Assembly (NCBI GenBank): GCA_037074705.1
Contig: CM073592.1
Span: forward strand, 84,026,629 to 84,090,628
Direction of reading: 5' to 3'
Length of the DNA stretch: 64,000 nt
DNA from: Zhengitettix transpicula
Lineage: Eukaryota; Arthropoda; Insecta; Orthoptera; Tetrigidae
Of the stretch, positions 45,142-59,100 are shown piece after piece (positions within the stretch are counted from its first letter, which is position 1; each line of letters opens with the position of its first letter). The translations under genes were made by a program, and so were the position numbers. The notes under the pieces were generated by a model. It saw nothing but the letters and a program-made list of their open reading frames with translations. It was not told the origin of the DNA and did not search any database.

Positions 45142-47329
45142 CTAGCTACTGATGTAAAAAATGGGACTGAGTTGGCATTTCCTCGTCTCTATATGCGTCA
45201 TTTCAGAACACTTCCTGAGGACGGGAAGCAGGAAACGGCAAAGCTCTGAGGGCTGTCCCTTCTTCTCAAAAAGTTGCTAATGATAGGGTACTTTTATCGG
45301 TAACAGTATTGGTTACATTGCACTGAGAGAGAATAAGGCTTGTTCAGGAATATAAATACAAACTAATTTAATGGTTTCCGAATGTCGTGGCCAGGCATTT
45401 GTGTGCGAACCACAACCCCAGTCTTTTATCTGGAGTTATATTCCTTGAATTTGAGCAGAAAAAAACCTGTAACGATTTTGAACAGCATCTTGGTTGGATA
45501 ACAAAGCATTAAGTAAGCCGCGTATTATGCGAGATTTTTATAAATGATGGAATTGGTTTAAGTCTACTTGGGTTGCCAGCATTGGAGGCTATGGTCTGTT
45601 ATCAACTTTCCTGGTCGGAACAAGGCCGCCATTCTACTTCGTTTCCCACCGCCGTCTGAAGGAAATCAGACCCTATACTATTCCACTTACATCCATAATC
45701 CAGTTTACTTAACATATTAGTCCTGCGCTTCTCACGAATCAAGTTTCGGTTATAGTTTATCAACGAAAATTTAATGACTCCAATCAGTTTTTACCAGTTT
45801 TTCCGACATGAATCAGTATAAAAATAGAGTCTAATTAAGCTTCTTTCTTTCCGGTGCCTAAATAAACACTGGAAGTCTTATAATAAGGAAGTCAGGTATT
45901 TGTATTACAGTTCACTTGAGAAACAATCTGTTCTTGGAGTTGACTTCATTATCACTAGAGTAATTATGAAGTCCAACATTTACGGCGTCGTTTTTGACTG
46001 GTGATTATTCCGGTTTTAGAATTTTGGAATTTATATTTTCTGTCAAATCTAACAATTTCCTCTGGCGGTAACACCGCTCGGGTTATACTTTCAATAATAA
46101 TAAGTCGTATGGTTAGATATTTATTCGTCGGTAGTGATGTTACTTTCTTCTCATGTCTTTTATTTGTCGAGAAGACTTCCCGTGTTCCTAAACATTTCAT
46201 TGTTGTGGCTTTCGTTTAACATTTGATACTGATCTACCATTTAGACCGAAATCAAGCCCTTTCGACGCTAATCGTCGTTTTGAGAAAAAAATACTTATCG
46301 ATATGGCATAGTGTTAACCATCATCGACCATCAGAATTACCAATTTAGGTCTTTTCTGGTGATACTGCGAAACCTTTGAGAAACAAAGTTGACGTCAATG
46401 GGGCAATCAGAAGTCAACGTGTAATATTAACATTCCATTACTTATTAATGTCTCCTGTAGCACAGTTATCATAAAACGATTTTTTTCTTGAACAACATAT
46501 TCAGCATCCCCCCTTTCTATCCCATTTTAAGCAATTAAAGGTAAGAGCTCACCACACGGCTGACCCTTATATAAATTATTACTATAAGAAAGGATTAATT
46601 ACTTCTTAGTATAATATATACTGTACATATAGTTATAGAAAACGATTGAAAATATTACTTTATATCCTATTTTTACTACTTCTATATCTCGAAGGAAATG
46701 TATTAGCATATTGCATAAACCATCGAATACTGTTGTAGAAATATCTGTAGTGATTTAGAGTAGTTTTAAATTTCTAAAATTTGTTCTTTCGTTCACACAA
46801 GATGACCATACATAAATTATCTTTCCTACTCCCATCGCAGGTCTCCTAATGAGACCATCAGATATCTGAAAAACATTATATATGCATTAAATTTCAAAAC
46901 AAAAATAAGCTTAATATTCGCCATATTTGTAAATAAGTATGGTCTTTCTCATCAGCGTCATTTGCACATTTCCCAAATTGTGGTGCATTTTCACCGTTGC
47001 GATGACGAAGACAACTTGATGGCCGAAGGTCACGATACGCGGACGCCATGTTGGGCGTCACGCTAGACGTTATTCTCTGAGTTATTCCGAGTTTAGAATC
47101 TAAAACTGTCAGTTATAATCATGTTCGCCATTAACGATAAAAACCGTTTTGAGTACGAAGAAGAAGAGGGGAATTTGGGACAAATGTTCATTGGTATTCT
47201 TCTTCGCGGTCGCTTCATACAAACAAACGTATTGATGTAGCAAAAAGCTCGTCACCTTATTTTCCTTGCGTCGTTTCCTTTTAAAATTCTATTTCGTTTC
47301 TCGATTTTGTCCGAGGTCAGGTGAGCCTT

Positions 47330-47870
47330 ATTCGAATTAATTCGGCGTAGAGAAGTGGCGGAGTGTTGAAAGTATGAGGTTCCGAAGGCGACAACGTACT
47401 CCACGCCTATGAGGAGCTGAGATTATTCCGTCGCCTGGGCTTCTGTCGGTCCAGCATCCGCGGCGGACAGCGTCTTTGGCAACGGTGCGCGACGTCTATT
47501 CTGGGGCGGCCTCTGCAGCGTCAATAACACGGCCGCGGCCTCGCGCGCACGCACTCGCGCACGCAGCACGCAGCGCCAGCGCCAGCTCCGTACCAGCCTG
47601 GCCAAGGCCGCGGCCATATTGATTCGGGTACCACCGCCGCGCCGTAGCCCGACGCGACGCCTTCTCGTGTCGGGACGTTCGCTTTAAATGGCATCCGTTG
47701 TCGTAGTTGAAGGCGGACGCTTGTGACGCAGTAGCCGCTGGCGGAGGGGGCCGACCCTCCGGTTCTTTTTGTTGCGCTGCGCTGAGGTGTGGGGGCCCCA
47801 GCTCCGGCCCCCGGGGAGCAGCTGCGTCTTGCTCCTTGTGGGATCGCAATCTACGAGTCTTATACTCTTA
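47330..47870. promoter_or_regulatory. CpG island
   Basis: This stretch of about 540 bases is strongly GC- and CpG-rich (GCCGCGGCC, CGCGCGCACGC, GCGCGACG and similar) inside a window that is otherwise AT-rich. Several frames are open on both strands simply because AT-rich stops are rare, including a minus-strand ORF from 47614 that starts MAAALARLVRSWRWRC. It is the best candidate in the right half for a gene promoter and 5' UTR, but direction and gene are unknown. Confidence 0.5.
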
Positions 47871-50800
47871 CTCACGACGGCAAGGAAACGAAACACGAGG
47901 AATTGTTCGCTGTCTCCATTACCAATGCGATTCCATGTATTGTAATTCGATAATTTGTGCAAATTTTACGAGTGGAAATTATTATAGATGGAAAGAAATA
48001 GCTTACGCTTCGATCATCTTGGATCTGAATTTTGACAATGATGTATCAATATTTAGAGAATTGATCTCGGGTTTTCCATTGTCTAAGGGGAAGAAAGAGT
48101 TCAACGTTTCAAACACAATAGTTTATTCGTCTTCAAGGAATAAGAATAGCCATCAGAGCTGAACACACGAGTCTGATCACTTCTTAAAGAAATAAACCTA
48201 CTAAATTAAGTATCGTGCAGATACGGCAATCGAGGACTAATGGTCCAAGTATACGTTTAATAGTTTTAAGCATTTGACACTTAATGTAGTCTATGCTAAT
48301 CAAAGGAGACAATTACCCAACCGTGACATATAGCAGCCACATAATAATGTTTCCTTTCAGTATTGCTCAGATCCGCCGCCTTAAATTGTAACTCTGCGAT
48401 AATTGCGGTGTTGTCCCTCTTGACACTGTTACCAGGCATTTTGTCATACAACTCTGACGTTAATGATGCGTGGTAAATAAATTCATTGAAATAAAAACAA
48501 TTTCCAGAAACAGAAAAGCAGGGTCGCCGACCTAAATCCTAAATGAATATTATACTCCTGTCTGCCACATGAATACTCGGAATGGGAAAGCTACTTGCGT
48601 TCTTTATAGATCGAAATAATTTTTCTCGTAATTTTATTTATATTCCTTCAGACACCTGTAAGCAACGTAACTACCAGAAAAATTTTCTCAGTATGTAAGA
48701 TTCTTTCTATTAGATTTTATTAAGTGTTTCTTTCTATGCAATGTGTGAGTTGATTAATTTCCTTAACCAAAGGCGACAACTCCGGTAGTTCTTTTCGAAC
48801 AAACTTCGAAATGAAAGTAAAGTGCTTCGTGAATATATAATTATAGATCGTAATTATTAATTTCGCTATTTTCTGTTTCATGTCATAGACTTGTTGGTAA
48901 ACGATTATTTATTACTTGGAAATGTAAACTTTAAAGTCGGTATCCAATGTTTTTCCAGCAGCAAAGAACTGTTTCAGATCCTATTATCTGAAAAGGTGAT
49001 TAAGTGGAGAAATTATTTTTAGAGTTTCAAAATGTGTAAGTAAATTGTGATTTCCTTCTTCCGTTCAATCAAATGGATAATGAAAAACTTGGAATAAATT
49101 AATAATAATAAGTAGAGGTCCTAAAGTGTGCGTTTCTCATTATGCAATCGGAAATTTGATCCAAATACCTAACCCTGGTTCTTTGCTTTGCTTGCGACAT
49201 CATCTTCACAAAAACCTGTGGGTTAGAGCATCGAACTGACCGCAAGTGTTGTAAGTATTCAAGTAATGTAACATATCACAGCATTCGGCTAATACCGGGA
49301 GATTATTTCCATGTATATTTCAAATGTTACCTCAAATTTCCCAGTTTTCTGGAGTTATTTTTTTGACTGAACATCGTTAAATTAACATCTGGACATTATG
49401 TAGAGTTTCGTTAAAATCGTTTTTTTAATTGACGATGTAATACTAAAAGTATTAATCAAATTCAACTTGAAGACATGGCATGAAAGTGATTTATACCTTG
49501 AGTTTCTCTGCCTGCAAGTGCCTGCCCGTCGCTTTTGTACCACCTCACTTTGGAGAATCAAGAAAACCAGTGTTCTTAAGGAAAACCTAAATCGAACGTA
49601 ACTCACCCTGAATCGCCTTCGGGCATTCTCCTAAATTTCTTCCGTCACAGTTGTTGGTTCACTTCTCTTTCAAGCTTTGAAGAACGAATGTTTTCTTAAT
49701 GACATCGGAGATAAGGAAGTAGGGAAGTCGTAGATAGCTGCAACACACCGAAACTATAAGAAACATTTTGTATTGCATTTCTCTTTTCTTTATAGTAATT
49801 ACGATTTATATTTTAATATAATAATTATTAATAGAATTATAGTTCATTGATACCCTGTTCCCAAGTTTTCATCCGTTTCCTTCTATTTGCTTTGTCATCT
49901 TTAAGGGAACAAACTAAGAGTGGAGAAGGAAGAAAGTTTCTAACACACAAATAATTTATTCTATTATAGACAACGGAGTACGGTATAACATATTTTCAAT
50001 ATGTTTCAACAACCATTGTCAACAATTTTCGCAACCTATTTGCTTACCAATCGTCGACGGGTTTTCGTCATTATGAAACTTGTATGGCCTTATTGTTTTA
50101 TAAGAAATTATTTATGACTTATTAAATATACTGCAAAGAAAGCATTCTATGGAGTCTTTGCGTTTTGCTGAAGCGTTCCTCTACTTGTAAAGTACGTTCT
50201 TGCTTTCCTACCAGTAACTTTACGTTATTTCTTTTACTGAAACCTTGACATTTTATGTTCCCACTCTCTCGCTTTAGTTAAAGAACTGTTTGGATTCTTG
50301 TACCTTGAAATTGATCGTTCTTGAATGGTTCTTAAAAATAATTTTGGAGTATTTTAATTGTGTAAAATCTAAAATTTGTCGTATACTTATCCAAGCTAGA
50401 AGCTCAAATGAAAAGAAGTGTGTTGTATAATGTTTACAACTAAACGGTTGATAGTAACGTTTATAGTATCGGTTTGTATAAAAATAATTTTGAGAAATAT
50501 TCTTCAGTATTTATTCGTCATGAATTGAAGAGATTCATTGGTGTTTCCTTTTGCCGTCGTCAATCTGGAAAGCCGGGGTTATTCCTAGTTAGATATATGA
50601 TGGGTGAACTGAAAAGCAAAAACAATTGTCCAAATATATCTCAGTTTTCTTAACCGTCTATCATATAGGTAAATTGCAACCTGTCGAGTGCCAACATATA
50701 CTAGCAAAAGAGCTCCTAGGAAATCGTTTCCTCTAATACCACATGGAAATATCAGGCCAAGTATAAAACCGTCCGCACATTCCAAACTGTTTTTTCATCA

Positions 50801-52420
50801 TATTAAGTCTAACAATTATTACTTCTGCGCTCAAATCCTATTTGATTCCATATTGACATCTAGTGTATTGTTTGCTAGTTAAGTGCAAGATGTACACATA
50901 TTGTTCTGAATTTTCGAACTTATGTCATAAAATGAAGATTTTCTTCATCATATAGCAAATAGTCATGTAGTATAAATTTTCTCCAGGTTGATTGTTATAT
51001 TAGTTAACTTTCATGACAAATTCTTTCTTATATATGTAACTGCGTCTTCAATACGTAATGTATATTTTTTTGACTCCAGTGATTCTGAAACGAATTTGTT
51101 TAATGCACTTCGAATTTCGAGGTTTATAAACAAATTAATTATCGGACGCAGAATTGGATTAACAAGAATTGTTTCGTGATATTATTATTATTATTTGAAT
51201 TGATGAACTCTTCTTGAGGACGTACTGTTTATTGCTGTTGAAGTGTCAGTCTGTCAGCTTTATCACTACTAAACCTTATTTCTATTTTCTCTCCCCTCCA
51301 AGGATAATCTTTTACTTATTACTTTTCTTCCTGTCGACTGTAATCAATTTCGCTTCCCCTTTTTATATGTACTTCAGAAGTATTTTCCCCCTTAAATCTA
51401 ACGCAGACCACACAAATGGTTTCTTCAGTTGAAACGCACCATTTTTGTTAGTTCCAGGCCAGTTACGTATATACGTGTATACTGCTACATGATATATGAA
51501 ACACTTCGTGTATGCTTTGATGTGAATGTTGCAACTATAGACTCATTTCACTGGTTCTGAAGTTTGTTGAATAGTTTGTAAGCAGTTGTGTGTTGTCATC
51601 CATGTGACGTTTATGGTCTGTTCCTTAATTGTGTTATAGAAACTCAGTTCTGGTCGTAAAATAAATTATAACTCTTTCGAAGAAAAGACTCCGCGTGTAC
51701 GTCACTATAAATTTCGGTAGATGTGATCGTATTTAGCGAAAGATTAGAACCTTGCCTATTCCCTTCGATTCACTTAAAAAGTTTCACAATAAACAGTCTT
51801 CCTACCTCGAATAAATCTCACTAAATCGATGAGGCATCCTGATTTTTAGACGACTCATGATGACGTCTTTGGTTTGATGAAAACAACTGGTAATCGAGAT
51901 CGGAGACTCTCAAGATATCCACCAAAGGGTAGTGAAGCTGAGATGAGCCTGTGGAGAGGCGATCGTTAACGGGCAAGAAAGACAGGGAGGGGTAAGAAGT
52001 TCCGAGACACGGAAGAATTGGCCCTCTACAGCCCCCGTACTACTCGGAGAGGTCTGTGTTCACTATGATATTTTGAGAGCCCAATTATACTCTGGGGAGA
52101 AAACTACAGGACAAGGTCCAATAATCATCACAACATCGCACAGAAGATTCTCAACGTCACCTAGTATGGTGGTTTGATCGGAGTACTGGATTGACCTAGA
52201 AACACCACTGCAAAGGCTGAATATGAAGATCTAGACGTGTTTATATTTTATGGCTGTACTAACCTACAGATAGTTTATCCTGATTTATTTCCAATGAGTT
52301 TATTGTTGCCGTTCAGAGATTTCGTATTACACATCTTACTGTAGAATTTATGAAATATGGGAAAATAAGGATATTAGACTGATGGGTTTGCCTGATGATA
52401 CAAATCTCGTGGCACGCTTT
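47871..52420. other. Gene-poor spacer
   Basis: AT-rich, with no recognised gene. A moderately GC-rich block at 51890-52160 (GAGGCGATCG, ACAGCCCCCG and similar) has no open frame of note and may be a fragment of an unclassified repeat. Confidence 0.5.
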
Positions 52421-52429
52421 AGGACGTTC

Positions 52430-52870
52430 CAGTACGCGATCACTCACTGGAAAGTGAGCGTCAGTTGAAGAAGAAAGTGTAGGAGAGTACCTTCAGATTC
52501 TGAAACAGAAAATCTAAATCTAGCGAATATGGTGCATGTGGAAGCAATTTGCATCGCCATTCGTTGAGCTCAACTGCAACAACTGACGACTCTTGTACGG
52601 CTGCATTGTCACGTTGAAAAATAACTTTTTTCCACTGCCAAATGCGAATGCTTGATATTAACGGCTTGCTTCAGTCGCTCAAATAATTCTGTGTATTATT
52701 CTCCAGCGATATTTTACATTTTTCTAGATAGTTTACCATTATCCCAAACCACAGTGGTCATGACTTTCTCGCCTTGTTTGTAGCACTTGAAACATTCAAG
52801 TCACTGGTTGTTACTTGAACTCTATGGGATGTACTAGTGAATCTACTTTTCATCAACACGAATGAAATGA
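52430..52870 (-). pseudogene. Mariner (Tc1/mariner) transposase remnant
   Basis: Translating the minus strand across frames gives motifs of the mariner catalytic domain in the right order: KVMTTVVWDNGKL (about 52770-52732), LFERLKQAV (about 52690-52660), QRDNAAVQ (about 52614-52592, family form HQDNAxxH) and LPHAPYSLDLD (about 52544-52512, family form HPPYSPDLA). Stops and frame changes break it in at least three places, so it is dead. The N-terminal DNA-binding part was not found and the inverted repeats are not visible. Confidence 0.8.
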
Positions 52871-53049
52871 CGCAAAATTACAATTGAATTGTTTAAAAAA
52901 CTGATGAGAAAAAGAAAATATAAAAATGTCCGTATTAGAAGACTGCTGAGAAATGTTCATTCGAATGTGTTCCTGATTAGCTTTTAAGATACGCGGTAAG
53001 AGTCGCTGATAGTGTTTTCATACCAAATTATATCAATACCTTTTCATAC

Positions 53050-53125
53050 CGACAAAAAAAGGGTAATATAAATACCACACGTTTGTGGGATCCTTGTTTC
53101 TTTCGTCAGGTGCTAAAAGCCTAGA
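53050..53125 (-). repeat. Dispersed repeat Q, minus-strand copy
   Basis: GGGTAATATAAATACCACAC, then GTGGGATCCTTGTTTCTTTC and GTCAGGTGC. It matches the copies at 6057-6122 and 43425-43575. The GACGAAAGAAACAAGGATCC reading is on the minus strand. Confidence 0.6.
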
Positions 53126-56100
53126 GAAACACAAATGCACTGGTCAGTTTATAACACTCAATTTTTTTTTCATTTTAACAGTAAATATTATTCCCAAATT
53201 AATTTTACAAAATATTTGATGTCTTGTTAAGAGAACTTGATTTTATGGCTGAAATTTATTTTTATCAATCAGATTCCATTCTGTGACATTACACAACTAT
53301 TTACATTGTTACAATTATTAACGTAATATATATCATATCTAAATATTTTTTAGAAACATTTGCTAATAGGAAATTTCTGAACATGGTTATTTTTAAAATG
53401 TTAGGAATAATTTGATGAAAAACCAAAATATATTTTTATATATTAATAAGTTTCGAAATTTTAATAATCGATCTCTTGTTGGTTCATATCAAAGTATGTT
53501 GGAAACAAATGTCATTAACTAAATTAAAAATAGAAAAGTCGGTAAAATGTTTTGCTATATTATTCATCTGTTTTCTTTATTTGAAGTATTTTAGACTGTG
53601 GTGTTTAAAATGTTTATTTATTTGGATAATACAAGAGTACAAATAACACTTTATGCAGGTTATAAAAATAAACTTAATACTTTGAACTAGGACAGAAACT
53701 TAATGGTGAAGAATGTGAAATTGAAGCCATAGTAAATGTTAACAAAATTGAATCAGAATTGAAAATTACTTGTGTTAATAACAACATTAGTCACAATAAT
53801 TCTTGGAGTAAGCATAGCTGTTGATTAAAGCTAATAACGTGTTAACAATACTTAACAACGTTTAGTGTCAATGTCAAGACTGGAAACATGGGTTGGAATA
53901 CAATATAAGTCAATATTTTTCTTATTACCTTTTGTTAGTTTGTATAGGTTATGGAAATAATTATTTGTGCCTATTAGTAGGAAATTTTTTCAGTGATTAC
54001 TATACGTCAAGATCACAACACACGTGTTTTATATTTAATTGATACTTAATGTAGTTGTTCATCCAACAACTTTTATCCCCTGGTACTTGTTCCTGTGACA
54101 TTTTTATTCTTTTATTAGTATTTGAAGTATATTTTAGAATGTGAGTTATTTCAAAAGAACGTGCGTAAGTAGATTGTATTTTGTAATTTGAATAGCACTC
54201 GCTTACAGCCCTTTGTAGTTGTGCTCTCATCATACACGCCAATGGAATCGAACTTAAGATTCCCATATCGACTGACTGAATAATGACGGAGGTTCGAGGA
54301 TGCTCTTGTGCTGCCACCACGTTTCCATGGCAATAAACTCGCTGCTCAGACATAAAATATTCCAGAAGCTATCGGTCAGCTAGGAACAAGGCCGTTCTAA
54401 GCTCAGACCCTGACCAGCGATCGCTTCATATCTTTTACAATTGGATTTTTAATTTATGATTTTAATGTCTAGATCAATTTGAAAACAGACACATTTTTTA
54501 TGTAACGAATATCAATATCCATCGTCTAACTACCCGTCAGCTCAAATGAACATAAACGCTGTTTTAAATTTGTTGAAAATTATTTTATAACGACAATAGT
54601 TTGTTTTTTAAAAATGACCTATTTTTTATCTGAGTAATTTTAAATCTTTTTCAAGTACATGTATTTTATGTTTAAATTGCTCACCTAAAGTTTAAGACAA
54701 TTTTGGTGGCCTCTTTATGTCTCAGCTTCTTAAAAAGAAATTGAAAAAAACTACAGCTGTTTCTTGTTAATTAAAACCATTTTTCAAATGCAGGGCCGTT
54801 AACAGCCTTTCTAAACTATAACATGATAAAAACCTTCCCTTCTTTCCGGTGTAATAATCTTTTGAGTTATTGGAAAAATTTGCTCAACGATCCATTATGT
54901 TAATCAAGTTTTCCAATGACCAATAAGAAATTATAGTTACATTGATTTGGCTTTGGTTGACTTTTGAAACTATGTATTACTAAAGTGGCATTCTGACTAG
55001 TGGCCAAATAAATTACTTTCCTTTCTTATATTTATCTCAGATTCAATGCTCAGGCAGACCACGAACTCTTACCTCACATATTCCACCGAGTTAGATTTTT
55101 TAAGAAGCTTCTAAATGTTTTTTTTCACTTATATTAAATATTGATATCATGGCGTAAAACAGATGCAAAATTACCTGGCTTGAAGATGTAACAGTTGAGA
55201 GAAATTTGATCTATGTCGAGGCAAAAGGTAATTCTTGAAATGGAACAGCAAAGAGTAGAGAAGTGTATTTACAGCGAGAGGCAAAAAATGTAATGTTCTT
55301 TGTGCATGAGACATCATTTATTTAATTTTTTTTTGTTACTGAAGTCCAGGAACTGTATGTAGAGTTCCTATTTCAGGAGTTAGTATTACCAGTCTTCATT
55401 ACACCGGAAAACACTAAGTTATTTTCATTTTGCATAATTTTATACTTCAAATTTAACGATTGTTCCAAAATACTCTTACTGCAGGTACAAAATGTGGATA
55501 CTTTATTTAAAAGTTTTCTTATTTACTGTAGTTTCATAATTTTTACTGTCATTCTACTCCTAATGAAATCATCATACGATATTTTCTGAGACTTGATTCA
55601 TGTGAACCGGCACTCTCTAGCTGTCCAGTATTCGAAAAGAAATAGAGAAAGGGAACGATAAATAGCATCGTCTATAACACGCTTCAATTACATTCGTACG
55701 ATCGTTGAAAAAGTATTTGTTGGAACAAATTCAAAGTTTTGCTTATAATCATATGTAGAAACTTTAATCCAACAGCACTCGTTCGATACAAATTAACGAA
55801 GTCTAGAATAATACATACAAGACAGACTAACGGTTTTTTTAAAAAATCGGAATGACTCAAGTAGACAGCTCAGACAGGTAAACTGTGCATCCCGCCAGGC
55901 GAGCTGCTTCGGGCTATATTTGGATAACTCTCGATTGTTTATGCCGTGGTGCAAGATTCCACTTTTCTCTAAGTGCAATAGTGATTCGCTTACATTATTT
56001 AAGAGTAAGAAAATGTAACATTGCCGCGAATTGTCATTGGAATTGTAATATTCTCTTTTAGCAGATATGAGTTCTGTAATGTTGTTTCCAATTTAACATA

Positions 56101-59100
56101 CCATAATACTCTCTGTAAGTTTTAAGAAACGGTGGACAAGCCTCTACTCAGTTTATACAATATTTTTCCTTGTAATTTCTGTTCGTTCAGAGAACGTAAA
56201 TTAAAGTTACTCATTTCGTTAGTATTCAGCAGCAGAAAAAAATGTATAAAAAAGGAAAAATAACCACGATACTATTCAGTGATCTTCGACAATGTTTTGC
56301 GTGTTCTTTGTTTCAGGACATTTGGTGCAAACTGAACGTTAGTCAAAATATTATGAATATTTACCTTTAAGTAAAAATCATTATTGCTAAGCGCATGAAG
56401 TCTATTTTTTACCTGTAAAAGGTACGCGCCCATTTGTGTCGAGGGCAAGCTCAGGTTAGGCTCAAGAGGTGGCCCGCGTTAACATAACAACGGCGTTCTT
56501 ATTCCTGGCTCTGCTTCATCCTATATAACCTGGCAAAGTGATTATGGTTGAAGAAGTGACTTGCTTCCAACTTTAGAAGACCGCGCTGGAAGTGCTGAAA
56601 AATTTGTTCCAAACGACTGGTAAAAATGGAAAACTCTATGAAGAATCTAAATGAAATAGAAAATAATTCATATAATGGGAATCGATAAATCAAGAGAAGA
56701 AGAGCTACATTTTGAAAACTGGAAAACAAAACTATAATTCTGTAAACTAGAAATGTTCAGGGCATCATTTGTGAGTACAGTCATACAGGCGTGAACCTAC
56801 TTGGGTTTGGACCGCATCTATAAAGAGAACAGGATCATACAGGTTGCGTTCTACGGTCTGGGTCACACAGTATTAGACAAGGAAGTTCGATGTAGTTGTT
56901 ATTATGTCAGAAAATTATATGTAATCCTTAACGTGGAGAGTTGTTTAATAACCTGAGTTCTGTGTATTGTTTCATATTTTCTTACGGTCTCGTGGCGAGT
57001 ATTTCAATTTCTTAAAAGGAAAAAGCAGTGGCCACTGTTCCAAGTACCCTCCAATAATTCTGCCAATCAGACATTGATAATAAAATGTTTACTAAATTCG
57101 CACCATAAATTAAAATTCAGATATCGCTCCATAGGTCATTCATTTCTAAAATTACCAAATGTCTCTCTTGAATGTACATCCTCTCTACGAAAATAATTTT
57201 TGTTGTACTTACTAATGTATCTATCTTCAACTTCACTTATTGGAAACGTATCCTCGTTTGCATTTTTAATTTTGTTTGAAGGACAGAGACAAGTGTTGAG
57301 TCCATTGTAAAAATTTCCACTTCTTGAGTTGATATTCCATTGTATACCGAGTTATGATGCAAACCGTTTTACGCACATCTCATTAAAGTTAAAAGCGCTC
57401 CATTGTGGGACAAATTAAAGTCCGTGCTTGTAATACGTACCATACACTTAGACCTTAAAAGACACGCACGCGGACGATGCAAGTCCTGACAAAATATTCG
57501 ATTAAAGTTAAATGAACTTAAAGAAACGCTTTGTTCTAAATCCCGCTCCTAGTATTCCTTCTTTTTTCATTATTTTTTCCATCTTCTTTTCGCCAAATAA
57601 TGTTTAAAAAGTCTTTGAATTTGAGCTTTTGTAAGAGTCTTTGTTGTGTACTGTTCCTTGAACGTTCTCTTCAAGTTGTTGTTAATAGCTATAAAATTTA
57701 ACTAATCTGGTGATCCTTTTGTTGAGGGATGGCGTGTGTATATCACTGCAGTACCTCTATTTTCACTAAATGCATATTAATAGCATGCTGTTTAATATAT
57801 TTATTATCTTCTTTAATGCTTGTACAATAATAATTAATATCTTGATAAATAAGTAATGTGGGTAAATATTTCCATTCGTCTCATTAAAAAAAAATTAATT
57901 CAAATATGCTTGCGTCGAAATGATATTTTCACAGTTCCTGTTGTGCTGTTTGGTTGTTCAGGCATCACGAATCCGCGTATCCATTCTCCAGCAACTTATG
58001 AACCTCTTCATTCCGCGTCCATCCAGGGTGGAACTTTAATACACAGACCGTAAACAGAATTTATGAAAATTTACTACCTCTATCAAGTTCCAGTGAACAT
58101 AAAATGCAGATCACATCGCCGCAGACTGTACTAAAATATTAGGATACCTGGATAACGACAGATTCATGTTTTGGTTGGAGCTTTTCCAACAATTTTTTGA
58201 CTCGTGTTGAAGTAAGATACTATCCTGTGTCATCTCGAGAAATTTACGTCGGTAAATTAAATAAATGTGCAGCAAATTTTGATGCTACTATTTTAGAAAT
58301 CGAAGAACCCGTCAGATATGTCCATGACAGAACCAAGGGAAATACGTGACTGCATATGTGTTATCATATTCTTCCACTGACAATGTAAGCAATGCTATTT
58401 CTAAGAATAAACGGCCAACTGAAGAGAGAGGACTGACCACTGAAGCATATCTGATGATTGAAAGCGAGTGTAATCTGCTGTAGATCCGATATGCACGAAC
58501 ATTGAGAACTAACTGATCCACAGAAATTTATCTTCGACACTAATTTATTTGTTGCTGTTAATAAAACTATGAATCGGAAAAATATACTGACAATTCCCGT
58601 AACTACATTAAACGAGAAAGCTGTTTTTCGACAAAGGAAAGTAAATTTTGAGAAGCAACATGACAGGTTAAATGTGATTGCATTTGTTTTAACGCAGAAA
58701 AATTCGGTGAGTAGAATTTCATTTTTAAATTAATGAATTCAAGGGCAGGGATTTTTGACAATATTTTCAAATGATTATCATCATTATGGTTGTGAGTTTT
58801 TAATTGCCTTTTTAGTCCGATTCTCTTGTATATGAATTCTGTCGGGCGGGAAAATTTCATGAGTAAATGAAAAATAATTTATTTGCTCAGTTTTTTATGG
58901 GTGTATATTTTTTTCTCTGTGTTGGGTTTTCTATCAATCCTTCATAATCTGCCTCAGTTTTCAAAGAGGGTCGTATGTCTGAGCTGAAGAAAGTTACAGA
59001 AAAGTACTTTGGATCCGGCTTTAACTGTTTTTGGAGTTTTTGTGCTAGTCCGAGTCGTGGTTTTGGAACTGACACCTACGTCCCATTTAAGCTAAAAATA

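Noticed and set aside
47423..48162. Several overlapping ORFs of 64-151 codons in the CpG island
   Set aside because: They exist on both strands because GC-rich DNA has few stops; the longest begins at TTG and its arginine- and alanine-rich content follows base composition.
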